A DNA stretch of 38,130 nt from Candidatus Methanomicula labiotermitis (GTDB lineage: Archaea; Thermoplasmatota; Thermoplasmata; Methanomassiliicoccales; Methanomethylophilaceae). The stretch lies in the NCBI GenBank assembly GCA_009780575.1, contig WQZU01000011.1, forward strand, positions 1 through 38,130, read 5' to 3'. The notes beneath the pieces were generated by a model. The model had not been told where the DNA came from. It ran no database searches and was given only the letters and a program-made list of their open reading frames with translations. Positions 24,834 to 33,693 of this stretch are shown piece after piece; within the stretch, counting starts at the first letter, position 1; each line of letters starts with the position of its first letter. The position numbers and the translations under genes are program-made.

Positions 24834-26156
24834 ATGAGCCTCGAGGACAGGGTACTTGAGAGAATAAAACCTTCAGAGAAGGAAACGGCGGACGTCATGG
24901 ACACCGCCGAACGCATGATGAAGAAGATCCGATCCTACCTGAAGGTAAGAAAACATGATGTTGACGTTATGCTGGTAGGTTCGGTTGCCAAAGGAACGTT
25001 CCTGTCCTCGCCCGATCTGGATATATTCCTCCTGTTCCCGGAGTCAGTGCCAAGAGAGGACATGGAACGCATAGGCCTTGCCGCAGGCGAGGATATACTG
25101 AAAGGCGAAAAGATGTATGCGGAACACCCGTACATACGCGGAACGTTCAGCGGTCTGTCGGTCGATCTTGTGCCTTGTTACGCTGTCAGGGACACTTCCA
25201 AACTCATGAGCGCGGTTGACAGGACGCCGTTCCATACCGGTTACGTTATATCGCGCGCCGATGAACGCCAGAAGGATGAGATACGCTTGATGAAGGTATT
25301 CATGCGCGGCGCGGGAACATACGGTGCGGAACCGAACACAAGAGGATTCTCAGGTTATCTGTGTGAACTTTTAGTGATATTTTACGGAGGTTTTCTGAAC
25401 ACCGTAAGAGGCGCGTCCGAATGGAAAGAGGGAGTGACGATAGCGTTTGATAAAAAAGGGCCGGCAATGCTCGGACCGATAATACTCTATGATCCCGTTG
25501 ATCCGAAAAGAAATGTGGCGTCTGCGGTTCATATTGATACTTTTGCAACATTCATAGCCGCATGCAAAAGATATCTTATGTCGCCGAGTGAGAAGTTCTT
25601 CTTTCCGTCAGAGCGTACGCCGCTCACGGAAGACGAACTCAGAAGACTTTCCGACGCCCGCGGTTCCAGAGTTGTAACCGTTACGTTCGACAGACCGAAC
25701 GTCAACAGAGACAACCTTTACTCGCAGATATGGAAAACGCGGTATGCTCTTGTTAGAAAGCTTGACTCATATGATTTCACCGTTCTCAGAGCGGTCCATG
25801 ACATGACGAAAACGAAGATAATCCTTGTCTTTGAATTAGAGCGCGATATACTGTCAAAGACGTTCAAACACATCGGACCTCCAGTATGGGTGAGATCATC
25901 GACCTCCTTCATTGAAAAATGGAAAGACAACGAATACGGCGGCCCGTTCATCGACGAAGGACAATGGAACGTTGTCGCCGAAAGGAGACACCGTTCCGTC
26001 ACCGAGATGCTTTACGACGAGGTTGCGGTGTCAGGCATCGGAAGGGACATAGTCCCGGATACACTGGAAGTTCTGAACCACGACGAATCATTTACCGCCG
26101 TGGGAAAGGATCTGCTTGTGGAATTGCTTGACCCCAAGCATCCGTGGGATGTTTGA
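24834..26156 (+). CDS. cca: CCA-adding tRNA nucleotidyltransferase (archaeal class I)
   Basis: A 440-residue enzyme that builds or repairs the 3' CCA of tRNAs using CTP and ATP. The catalytic MLVGSVAKGTFLSSPDLDIF (GS plus D-x-D) and the third carboxylate in GLSVDLVPCYAV are clear, followed by RMLPD-like RLMKVFMRGAGTYGAE and GFSGYLCELL. Length and layout are those of archaeal class I enzymes. Probably transcribed with the MBL gene. Confidence 0.95.
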   Translation: MSLEDRVLERIKPSEKETADVMDTAERMMKKIRSYLKVRKHDVDVMLVGSVAKGTFLSSPDLDIFLLFPESVPREDMERIGLAAGEDILKGEKMYAEHPYIRGTFSGLSVDLVPCYAVRDTSKLMSAVDRTPFHTGYVISRADERQKDEIRLMKVFMRGAGTYGAEPNTRGFSGYLCELLVIFYGGFLNTVRGASEWKEGVTIAFDKKGPAMLGPIILYDPVDPKRNVASAVHIDTFATFIAACKRYLMSPSEKFFFPSERTPLTEDELRRLSDARGSRVVTVTFDRPNVNRDNLYSQIWKTRYALVRKLDSYDFTVLRAVHDMTKTKIILVFELERDILSKTFKHIGPPVWVRSSTSFIEKWKDNEYGGPFIDEGQWNVVAERRHRSVTEMLYDEVAVSGIGRDIVPDTLEVLNHDESFTAVGKDLLVELLDPKHPWDV

Positions 26157-26189
26157 AACCGTCACACGCGATCATAAGATACACTGCAT

Positions 26190-26552
26190 TCATGCGAACG
26201 GAGGGTTCAGGAATATTATCCAGACGCCGAGCGACAGGAAGAAGAACAGTATGTAATTGCCGAACATCATCTTGTTGTCCATGAGGTCCACTCTGAACCT
26301 GAGCAGCGTGAAGAACTGTTTGAACCCGATGATTATCAGGAATATCAGAATGATGCCGATCTGCCAGAGGCCGAAGGTCTTATAAAGGCTTGAAGAAACG
26401 AAGCCCACGATCACCGCAAGCAGTGCCGTTATCATAAGCACCTTCGTTCCGTATTGGTCTTTCAGCAGGAATTCCCTTTCATCGAACTCTGGAGGAACGA
26501 ACTCGTACGTCTCTTCCGGTTCACTGCTGACGCGCCTTCTTTTCTTCGCCAT
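26190..26552 (-). CDS. Small membrane protein, unknown
   Basis: A 120-residue protein with a charged N terminus (MAKKRRRVSSEPEETYEFVPPEFDE), then three hydrophobic helices (about residues 38-55, 60-80 and 98-115). Convergent with cca and divergent from radA. I do not recognise a family. The proline- and glutamate-rich cytoplasmic head could dock a partner. Confidence 0.7.
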   Translation of the reverse strand: MAKKRRRVSSEPEETYEFVPPEFDEREFLLKDQYGTKVLMITALLAVIVGFVSSSLYKTFGLWQIGIILIFLIIIGFKQFFTLLRFRVDLMDNKMMFGNYILFFFLSLGVWIIFLNPPFA

Positions 26553-26655
26553 TAAGAAGGGGATTGTGGACTAAATATAAAACTTTTCGATGCGTTGCAC
26601 CATATAGAAAGCAGAATATCGGATCGGTACTTTCGGGGAGCCCTCCCGATTTTGC

Positions 26656-26663
26656 TTATATAT
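26656..26663 (+). promoter_or_regulatory. TATA box of radA
   Basis: TTATATAT is centred about 34 nt before ATG 26694; GGTGA (26685-26689) between them is a possible short-leader ribosome-binding site. Together they support 26694 over the open frame from 26595. Confidence 0.55.
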
Positions 26664-26693
26664 CGATGTCAGCGTGAGAGAGATGGTGAACAA

Positions 26694-27635
26694 ATGGCCG
26701 CAAAGAAATTAGAGGATATACCGGGAGTAGGGCCGGCAATAGCGGAGAAGCTGCGCGAAGCGGGATACAATGACATCCTGGCGATCGCGGTGGCAACCCC
26801 GAAGAGCCTGGCGGAGACCTGTGAGATCGGCGAGAAGAAGGCGATGGACATCATCGAAGGCGCAAAGATATGCGCCGACATCGGCGGTTTTGAAACAGCT
26901 GAAGATATACTCGAAAGAAGAAAGACGGTGAAAAAACTCACTACCGGATCGAAAGCGTTCGATGAACTCATGGGCGGAGGCCTCGAAACACAGTCGATCG
27001 TGGAATTCTTCGGGGAGTTCGGAAGCTGTAAGACTCAGGTCTGTTTTCAGCTGATGGTGAACGCGACCCGTTCCGAGGACGACGGAGGATTCGATTCGGA
27101 CGTTATCGTCATCGACAGTGAGAACACATTCAGACCGGAAAGAATAATCCAGATGTCCGAACATCTGGGTGTTGATCCCGCGGAAACACTGAAAAGGATA
27201 CACGTTGCGAGAGCCTTCAACTCACAGCATCAGATACTTCTCGTGGAAAAGGCAATAGAGATGGCGCAGGAGAAGAAAGTGAAACTGATGGTAGTCGATT
27301 CCCTGACGTCGCATTTCAGAGCGGAATACATCGGAAGAGGTGCGCTGGCGGAGCGGCAGCAGATATTGAACCGCCACATGCACGAGTTGCTTAATTTTGC
27401 AACGCTGAACAATGCGGTCATCGCCGTGACGAATCAGGTCGCCGCGAAGCCGGACGCATTCTTCGGCGATCCGACGAGGCCCATCGGAGGGCACATAGTC
27501 GGACACACCGCAACATTCAGATTATATCTGCGGAAGGGCAAAGCAGGAAAGAGGATCGCAAGACTGATCGATTCGCCGAACCTTCCCGAAGGAGAAGCGG
27601 TGTTCATGGTATCGGAGAACGGTATCACCGACTGA
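26694..27635 (+). CDS. radA: DNA repair and recombination protein RadA
   Basis: A 313-residue archaeal RecA/Rad51 homologue that forms filaments on single-stranded DNA and carries out strand exchange. The N-terminal helix-hairpin-helix is [19 protein letters not shown]. Other marks are the [19 protein letters not shown] linker, Walker [10 protein letters not shown], Walker B LMVVDSL, the [14 protein letters not shown] segment, and the L2-end ending in [19 protein letters not shown]. The Walker A Gly just before the catalytic Lys is Cys here, an unusual substitution in a P-loop. Everything else looks normal for a working RadA. Confidence 0.96.
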   Translation: MAAKKLEDIPGVGPAIAEKLREAGYNDILAIAVATPKSLAETCEIGEKKAMDIIEGAKICADIGGFETAEDILERRKTVKKLTTGSKAFDELMGGGLETQSIVEFFGEFGSCKTQVCFQLMVNATRSEDDGGFDSDVIVIDSENTFRPERIIQMSEHLGVDPAETLKRIHVARAFNSQHQILLVEKAIEMAQEKKVKLMVVDSLTSHFRAEYIGRGALAERQQILNRHMHELLNFATLNNAVIAVTNQVAAKPDAFFGDPTRPIGGHIVGHTATFRLYLRKGKAGKRIARLIDSPNLPEGEAVFMVSENGITD

Positions 27636-27713
27636 TCCGTATTCAGCGCAATGCGGTCCGCGCGGATCGCGCTGCGGTCCGTAACAACGGAGATCCTGAA
27701 GGATGCAGATATA

Positions 27714-28165
27714 ATGAGAACAGATGACAATGTCATCATATCCGGAATACCGAAGATATACCTTGAAACGTCGGCGTTGAACTTCTACTTTGCCGATGAT
27801 TCTCCGGATAAAAGAGATGACACAGTGAAACTCTTTCAAAAGATAAAGGAAGGTAAGTACCTTCCCTTTACATCAAGATTCACGATCGACGAAATCGAAA
27901 AAGCAACCGCCGAAAAAAGAAACATGCTGAATAACCTCATAGATAAGCATAAAATAGATACCTCAAAAATTCCCAAGAAATAATCAATCTCGCAAACGAA
28001 TACATGAAAGAAAAAATAATTCCGGAAAAATTCTTTACGGATGCTATGCACATCGCAACCGCTGCTGTATATGACCTTGATATGATAATCAGTTGGAACT
28101 TCGAACATATTGTGAAACAAAAAACAATAACCCTTACTGAAAAAATCAACATACAAAACGGTTAA
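27714..28165 (+). pseudogene. PIN-domain protein, frameshifted
   Basis: The first part (27714-27983) reads KIYLETSALNFYFAD..., SRFTIDEIEKA, and stops soon after TSKIPKK. The next frame continues without gap as NSQEIINLANEYMKEKIIPEKF, FFTDAMHIATAAVYDLDMIISWNF, ending at 28165. Together they make one PIN domain, with the DAxHI motif typical of VapC-like RNases. The shift falls at an A-run near 27965-27970. The first catalytic Asp is Glu (YLET). No VapB-like antitoxin gene is apparent upstream. It could be a dead toxin gene, a sequencing error, or, less likely, recoding. Confidence 0.8.
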
Positions 28166-28254
28166 AAAAATAACAATATGTACTCCATCAGAGGTGATCA
28201 GAAAATTTCGGAGGATGGATGGCGCAAATGAATTTACCAAACAGCGCAACGAAC

Positions 28255-28342
28255 GTTAGCCAAAATACGGAGTAAATCTTGGCCGAATTACGGAATTAAA
28301 GTTAGCCAAAATACGGAGTAAATCTTGGCCGAATTACGGAAT
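28255..28342. repeat. Four 23-bp iterons upstream of the DUF4143 ATPase gene
   Basis: Two 46-nt units (28255-28300 and 28301-28346, identical over the first 42 nt) each consist of two related 23-nt halves, beginning TTAGCCAAAATACGGAGTAA and TTGGCCGAATTACGGAATTA. The shared core is TTrGCCrAAwTACGGArT. The array ends right at the TATA box of the gene at 28375. Phased iterons there look like regulatory binding sites, or possibly a recombination or mobility end. Confidence 0.75.
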
Positions 28343-28345
28343 ACA

Positions 28346-28354
28346 TTAATATAT
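28346..28354 (+). promoter_or_regulatory. TATA box of the DUF4143 ATPase gene
   Basis: TTAATATAT is centred 25 nt before the GTG at 28375, so the mRNA should start at the start codon. It directly abuts the iteron array. Confidence 0.55.
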
Positions 28355-28374
28355 CTCCAAGATCATCCCAAACT

Positions 28375-29640
28375 GTGAAAACAGGTTACCTGAGTAGGAT
28401 TGTTGATGATGAGTTAAACCTCAAACTCAGATCGACTGGTGCGGTGCTCATAGAAGGTGCGAAATGGTGCGGTAAAACGCGAACCGCCGAGAACCGGGCG
28501 GCCAGTGCGCTGTATCTTCAGGATATAGATAAAAAGGATTACTATTCGGGGATTCTCGGTACGAAACCGTCGATGCTCCTTGAAGGAGAGACACCGCGGT
28601 TGATAGATGAGTGGCAGACCGCTCCCATATTATGGGACGGTGTGCGATTCGCCGTGGATCAGCGCGGAGGTGCGGGTCAGTTCATACTTACGGGTTCCGC
28701 GGTACCTGCGGATGACGCAACGATGCACACTGGGACTGGTAGAATCACAAGGATGCTCATGCGCCCCATGTCATTATTCGAATCGTCAGAATCCAACGGA
28801 AGCGTTTCATTGGCATCCCTTTTCAACGGAGATGATCCGAAAGGAGTATCATCACTCACGTTGGAAGGACTCGCATTCGCATTGGTGCGGGGAGGATGGC
28901 CCGCCTCCGTCACAGACAACGGGAAGAGCGCCTTGAGTCACGCACGCAACTATGTGGATTCCGTTGTCAATAATGACATCTCGCGTGTGGATGGCGTGGA
29001 GAAGAATCCCGCAAAGGTATTCAATCTGTTACAATCCCTTGCACGCAACATATCGTCAACCGCTAAATTGAAGACCATCATGGACTATATGAACAGCGGC
29101 GACGATGCCGGCATATCGGATAAAACATTGACATCGTACATGAATGCGCTGAAGCGTATCTTCGTTATCGAGGATCTTCCGGCATGGGGTCCGAGCATGC
29201 GTTCCAGGACCGCCCTGAGAACATCCGCAAAACGTCATTTCACCGATCCGAGCATTGCAGCCGCTGTCCTCCGGGCATCGCCGGAAGGTCTGTTCAATGA
29301 TTTCAACACCTTCGGCCTGTTGTTCGAATCGCTTGTTGTCCGCGATCTCAGAATATATGCGCAAGCGAACGACGGCATGGTATTCCATTTCAGGGACAAG
29401 AACGATCTGGAAGCGGATGCGGTTATCGAATTATATGATGGGCGATGGGGCGCCGTAGAGGTCAAAATGGGATATACTGAGACGGACAAGGCCATTGAGA
29501 ACCTTATAAAACTGAGAGATAAGGTCAACGTGGATAAGATGGGCGAGCCGTCATTCCTGGCAGTGATCACGAACACCGAATACGCACATCCAACCAAGGA
29601 CGGTGTACACATCATACCGATAGGGTGTCTTAGAAATTGA
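28375..29640 (+). CDS. AAA ATPase with DUF4143 domain
   Basis: A 421-residue member of the ATPase/DUF4143 family. Walker A is IEGAKWCGKT (near residue 30), Walker B RLIDEWQ, and sensor-like FILTGSAVP. The C-terminal DUF4143 half has LLFESLVVRDLRIYA and a nuclease-like FHFRDKNDLEADAVI...WGAVEVKMG. These genes occur in many copies in anaerobic bacteria and archaea, and their function is unknown. It starts with GTG, appears leaderless, and is preceded by four 23-bp iterons and followed by two 22-nt repeats. Confidence 0.9.
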   Translation: MKTGYLSRIVDDELNLKLRSTGAVLIEGAKWCGKTRTAENRAASALYLQDIDKKDYYSGILGTKPSMLLEGETPRLIDEWQTAPILWDGVRFAVDQRGGAGQFILTGSAVPADDATMHTGTGRITRMLMRPMSLFESSESNGSVSLASLFNGDDPKGVSSLTLEGLAFALVRGGWPASVTDNGKSALSHARNYVDSVVNNDISRVDGVEKNPAKVFNLLQSLARNISSTAKLKTIMDYMNSGDDAGISDKTLTSYMNALKRIFVIEDLPAWGPSMRSRTALRTSAKRHFTDPSIAAAVLRASPEGLFNDFNTFGLLFESLVVRDLRIYAQANDGMVFHFRDKNDLEADAVIELYDGRWGAVEVKMGYTETDKAIENLIKLRDKVNVDKMGEPSFLAVITNTEYAHPTKDGVHIIPIGCLRN

Positions 29641-29662
29641 TGTCATGATCAATTTCGCATCC

Positions 29663-29706
29663 TGATTCACTTTTACTCGGAGTTTGATTCATTTTACACT
29701 CATTCT
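29663..29706. repeat. Two imperfect 22-nt repeats after the DUF4143 gene
   Basis: Two adjacent units begin TGATTCA and share a TTTTAC core. On the minus strand they contain ACTCCGAGTAAAAGTGAATC, which has the ACTCCG-plus-AT-rich layout seen in the iterons upstream of the gene. They may be the other flank of one mobile or regulatory unit. Confidence 0.4.
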
Positions 29707-30289
29707 GATATATGATGCAACGTCCAAAGTCGAATTTGAAATATTTCTTTATCCCGGATATGTACGTGGCACCGAAATCGCATGAGAAATCGGTGATCTG
29801 TCCTTTCTTACTTCCATGGGAACAGAAGAAATCCCTAATTACCGTGTCGTATCTTCTCTTTTACCGCCGGTCGCTAAGACTGTCCCTCCTGTATCGATGT
29901 TCGTGAACACGGTCATGAATGAATCGCGGCCGGAGAGACACTTCTCACCCGCGCCAACTCTCTTCAGCTCAGAAAGATCGAGTCTCCCACAAGTTTTTCA
30001 GAATATGGCCCGACAACGGTCCGTATACTCCAGTCTCTCCTTTCGATAGTGCACCACTTACCGCATTCGGGACATCAGACAGTGCCTCCGAGCGACACCC
30101 CGTGTGCGTATGTATCTCCTTCTCTGTGTCTTCGCCCTTGACGCAGTTGTCCGTGACCCTCCGCGGATATTCTGTGTCAATGACTTTCCTGATGAAACCG
30201 GACAGGCCTTCCACGGACGGGTATTGAGGCCTATCTACATGAAATCCACGCAAATCCGAGAATGACTTCTCTGTCAATAACATTTTCAA
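29707..30289 (-). pseudogene. Degraded ISL3-like transposase
   Basis: Minus-strand reading in changing frames: 30289 to 29969 opens MKMLLTEKSFSDLRGF..., then LSELKRVGAGEKCLSG, FMTVFTNIDTGGTVLATGG, and after a frameshift YDTVIRDFFCSHGSK, ITDFSCDFGATYISGIKKYF. The last three segments match the DDE core of ISL3-type transposases (expected VDE, DxxxGxV and D...Y). The first catalytic Asp is Gly, there are at least two frameshifts, and the C-terminal part is missing. No clear terminal inverted repeats were found. Confidence 0.6.
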
Positions 30290-30310
30290 TGTCTACGGAC
30301 TTCACGTTCC

Positions 30311-31129
30311 GTGAACAAATACCTTCAGCTGTTCAGATTCGGCAACGGATTGATGGGGATACTCGGCGTGGTCGCCGGAGCGCTCATCGCATCAGGCCTT
30401 GACATCGCAGACCATTGGATGAATCTTGTGATAGCGTCGGCGGTTGTCGTTTGTTTCATAGCGGGAGGAAACGCTCTCAACGACTATGTGGACCGCGATA
30501 TCGATGTGAAGGCGCATCCGGAACGGCCCATACCTTCCGGGAGGATGAAGGCGGAGCATGCGCTTTACGCGGGTATACTGGCATTTACGATCTCGTTGCT
30601 CTTGTCCTTCCTTCTGCAGGACGTCCTTTCCGTAATGATAGTCGTCGTTGCGTGTGTGCTCATGCTCTCATACGAGCTGTTCCTTAAACAGAGAGGGTTC
30701 GTGGGCAACGTTACGATCGCATTGCTTACCGGAATGCTGTTCCTGCTCGGCGGTTCCATTGTGTCAAATGTTGAAAGCGTCATTGCGATCGCATACATGG
30801 CGGTGCTCGTAAGCATCGGAAGGGAGATAGCCAAGGACATCGAGGATATGGAAGGCGATGAGGGAAGAAGCACATTGCCCATGCGCATCGGCGTGAGAAG
30901 AGCCTCCGCCGTTGCATCCGTGATGCTGATAGCCGGCCCCGTGCTCAGCGTTTGGCCGCTGATCGCCGGTATGTTCGGTCCTTTGTATTATCTGATCTTC
31001 GCGGCCAATGCGATCTTTATCTATTGTTCGTTCATCTTGCACAAAGAAGCGCGTAGGGCCCAAAAGCTTTGTAAATATGCTATGCTTATCGCACTTGCAG
31101 CGTTCATGCTCGGAGCGGTTTACCAATGA
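30311..31129 (+). CDS. Digeranylgeranylglyceryl phosphate synthase (UbiA family)
   Basis: A 272-residue integral membrane prenyltransferase that adds the second geranylgeranyl chain in archaeal lipid synthesis. Aspartate-rich motifs NALNDYVDRDIDV and AKDIEDMEGDEGR bind the prenyl diphosphate via Mg2+, with about eight to nine membrane helices. The GTG start at 30311 is the only good option. It overlaps the GGGP synthase gene by 4 nt (ATGA), so the enzymes for successive steps are co-translated. Confidence 0.93.
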   Translation: MNKYLQLFRFGNGLMGILGVVAGALIASGLDIADHWMNLVIASAVVVCFIAGGNALNDYVDRDIDVKAHPERPIPSGRMKAEHALYAGILAFTISLLLSFLLQDVLSVMIVVVACVLMLSYELFLKQRGFVGNVTIALLTGMLFLLGGSIVSNVESVIAIAYMAVLVSIGREIAKDIEDMEGDEGRSTLPMRIGVRRASAVASVMLIAGPVLSVWPLIAGMFGPLYYLIFAANAIFIYCSFILHKEARRAQKLCKYAMLIALAAFMLGAVYQ

Positions 31130-31860
31130 AAGTGAAAGAATATCTTCTCGACCGGATAAAGAAAGGAACCATACATCTTACTCTTATAGATCCGGATAAA
31201 CAGACGGAGGAGAAAGCTGCGGAGATCGCGAAACGAGCGAAGGACGCGGGTACGGACGCAATAATGATAGGCGGCTCCACCGACGTCACTCAGGAGAATC
31301 TTGACGCTACTTCGAAGGCCATAAAGAAAGCGTGCGGACTCCCCACAATTTATTTCCCTTCAGGAGCGCACGCAATATCCGGGAACTGCGACGCCATATT
31401 TTTTATGAGCATGGTGAACAGCACCGACATAAGCATGGTCATGGGAGAACAGGTCAAAGGCAGCCTTATCACGAAGAAACTGGGCCTTGAACCGATATCC
31501 ATGGGCTACATAATCATTGAGCCGGGAATGAAAGTAGGAGAGGTCGGTCAGGCGAAACCCATAAAACGAGATGATCCCGAGAAAGCGACCGCTTATGCTC
31601 TGGCATGCGAATATTTAGGAATGAGCTTCGTTTACCTTGAAGCGGGAAGCGGCGCCGACAGGCCTGTGCCGCCGGATATGATTAGGGCGGTGAAAGGAAT
31701 ACTTTCCGTGCCGCTGATAGTCGGAGGAGGCATCAGAACGCCGGAGGCCGCGGAAGCCGCAAGACTGGCCGGCGCGGACGCCATTGTTACGGGCACATTC
31801 GTTGAAAGATGCTCTGATGATTCCGAACTCAAGAATGTGATAAAAGCGTCAAAGGGATGA
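31126..31860 (+). CDS. Geranylgeranylglyceryl phosphate synthase
   Basis: A 244-residue TIM-barrel enzyme that joins sn-glycerol-1-phosphate to geranylgeranyl diphosphate, the step that fixes archaeal lipid stereochemistry. Motifs: HLTLIDPDKQ, MIGGSTDVT, YFPSGAHAIS, GYIIIEPGMKVG, YLEAGSGADRPVP and VGGGIRTPEAA. Second gene of the operon. Its stop codon directly abuts the stop of the convergent zinc-ribbon gene. Confidence 0.96.
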   Translation: MKVKEYLLDRIKKGTIHLTLIDPDKQTEEKAAEIAKRAKDAGTDAIMIGGSTDVTQENLDATSKAIKKACGLPTIYFPSGAHAISGNCDAIFFMSMVNSTDISMVMGEQVKGSLITKKLGLEPISMGYIIIEPGMKVGEVGQAKPIKRDDPEKATAYALACEYLGMSFVYLEAGSGADRPVPPDMIRAVKGILSVPLIVGGGIRTPEAAEAARLAGADAIVTGTFVERCSDDSELKNVIKASKG

Positions 31861-32163
31861 TCATTTCCTCTTGTATCCGAATCCGCCGTGATATTTGGCG
31901 ACTATTCCGTTCATGTAATTGGAAAGGAACGCTTCCTTTTCCTTTGTGTTCACAACGAATCCGTTCAGCGGGAATTCGGTGTCACAGTGTACGCATCTGA
32001 CATACTTGCAGTTCTGTGTGGCCCTCGGACATGACCTGCACGCTATCGCCCTGGACTGGAACAGACTGAATTCCTTGCCGCACCTGGGGCACTTGAATCT
32101 GTGTGTGGACGAGAGCATCTGCGGCGTAACGCCGGCTCTTGCCATTTCAGGGGTCAATGTCAT
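31861..32163 (-). CDS. Zinc-ribbon protein, unknown
   Basis: A 100-residue protein with CPRC, CRSCPRATQNC and CVHC groups, enough for two zinc sites, and a glycine/lysine tail (KYHGGFGYKRK). No membrane segment. TTATATAT-type sequence lies directly against the ATG at 32163, too close to promote that start; the Met at codon 7 (about 32145) fits a leaderless transcript better. Function unknown. Convergent with GGGP synthase with no gap. Confidence 0.7.
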   Translation of the reverse strand: MTLTPEMARAGVTPQMLSSTHRFKCPRCGKEFSLFQSRAIACRSCPRATQNCKYVRCVHCDTEFPLNGFVVNTKEKEAFLSNYMNGIVAKYHGGFGYKRK

Positions 32164-32250
32164 TATATATCCTCATACGCTAATTATCGTACCTGTATAT
32201 ACAATTCACGTTCGCCATAGATTTTAATAAAGTTCAGACAATACTCTGGC

Positions 32251-33693
32251 ATGAGTGCCTGGGAAACCGTTAAGCTCGCGATCGTCAGAAGAAAACTGCT
32301 GGCAAACCGTATACCGAAAGATTCTGTTTATCCTCTGGAGTCGTGGATGGCCATAAAAGCGTCAACGACCGCGAAAAGCGAGCGGGAACTCAGGAACATC
32401 ATAGGAAAGAAGACGCACGATAGTATAACACGATCCGAATTCGATGAATATCAGCTGTTCAGATTCAGGGAACAGTTGAGATATGTGCGCGAGAACTCTC
32501 CCTTCTACAGGGAAAAATTCAAAGATGGCATCAAACCGGAGAACATCAGATCGCTGAACGATATTGATTCGGTTCCGTTCACTTATCCGTCGGACCTTGC
32601 CGATGAACCGCTGACGTTCATGGCCGTATCGAGGACAAAAACGGCAAGGGAGTTCACCACCACCGGAACGACCGGTAAGAGGAAAGTGATCGGATACACT
32701 ACAAATGATCTTATCTCAAAGGTTGACATCATCTCGTCCGCGTTGAGAAGCGTTGGCATGAAGGACGATAACGTTCTTCACATAATGTTCCCTGCGGTAA
32801 GCGCGTGGGATCCGAGTCTTATGCTCGCGGGCGCGTGCAAGGTTGCCGGATACGGATCATCCACGTGTTCAAGTCCTGATATAAAGGAACAGATGGATAT
32901 AATGAAAGAAAAGGGAGCTACGCATATCATCGGGCTTCCGTCGTTCATATACCGCGTCACAACGCTCATGAGCTCCGAGGCTGACCTTAAAACGCTTGGA
33001 ATAAGAAAAATAATCTCCACCTCGGAACCTCTTTCCGAGAGTATGCGCAGCAAGCTGCAGGATGCATGGGGATGCAATGTCCTTGACGTATGGGGAATGA
33101 CCGAATTCGGACTGGCGTGTGCGATAGAGTGCGATGAACAGAACGGTCTGCATACCGATGAGGCGAATCTGTTCTACGAGATAATTGATCCGGACACCGG
33201 AAAAAGGGTGCCGGACGGGAAGTTCGGCGAACTTGTCATTACTTCCCTGACCGCTGAAGCGACCCCTTTGATAAGATACAGAACAAGGGACATCGCCGCA
33301 ATGATCGCACCGCCGTGCGGGTGCGGTTCCGATTTCAACAGGAAACTTATGAAACCGTGCGGGCGCATGGACCTGCAGTTCAAGATCGGAATGGGATACA
33401 AGATCTATCCCGTTCTCTTTGATGAGGCTTTGTTCAAGAACGGAAATGTTGTTGACTATCAGATGACAATAACTAAAGAAGGATTCAAAGATGTCCTTAC
33501 ATTCGAGGTCGAATCCAAAGAACAGAGTGACGATATCCGCGACTCGATAATCGAATCCATAACGAGCATAACTGAGATCGGCGACGGAATGAGGGAAGAC
33601 CTTGTTGATGTTCCGAGAATTGTGTTCAGGGAAATAGGATCAATGGAATATTCCGCAAAAGCGAAAAAGATCATCGATGCGCGCGAATCATGA
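32251..33693 (+). CDS. Phenylacetate-CoA ligase-like adenylate-forming enzyme
   Basis: A 480-residue enzyme of the PaaK branch of the acyl-adenylate superfamily. Motifs: AMP-binding loop TTTGTTGKRKVIGYT, DVWGMTEFGLACAIEC, PLIRYRTRDIAAM, a cysteine group PPCGCGSDF, and a C-terminal ACT-like lid. It probably activates a carboxylic acid with ATP and CoA; the substrate is unknown. TTTTAATAA (32222-32230) is one promoter distance before the ATG, so it is likely leaderless. Its 3' end overlaps the convergent radical SAM gene by 6 nt. Confidence 0.85.
   Translation: MSAWETVKLAIVRRKLLANRIPKDSVYPLESWMAIKASTTAKSERELRNIIGKKTHDSITRSEFDEYQLFRFREQLRYVRENSPFYREKFKDGIKPENIRSLNDIDSVPFTYPSDLADEPLTFMAVSRTKTAREFTTTGTTGKRKVIGYTTNDLISKVDIISSALRSVGMKDDNVLHIMFPAVSAWDPSLMLAGACKVAGYGSSTCSSPDIKEQMDIMKEKGATHIIGLPSFIYRVTTLMSSEADLKTLGIRKIISTSEPLSESMRSKLQDAWGCNVLDVWGMTEFGLACAIECDEQNGLHTDEANLFYEIIDPDTGKRVPDGKFGELVITSLTAEATPLIRYRTRDIAAMIAPPCGCGSDFNRKLMKPCGRMDLQFKIGMGYKIYPVLFDEALFKNGNVVDYQMTITKEGFKDVLTFEVESKEQSDDIRDSIIESITSITEIGDGMREDLVDVPRIVFREIGSMEYSAKAKKIIDARES

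Noticed and set aside
28255-28342. CRISPR array
   Set aside because: The units are contiguous 23-bp repeats with no unique spacers, and no cas gene is nearby.
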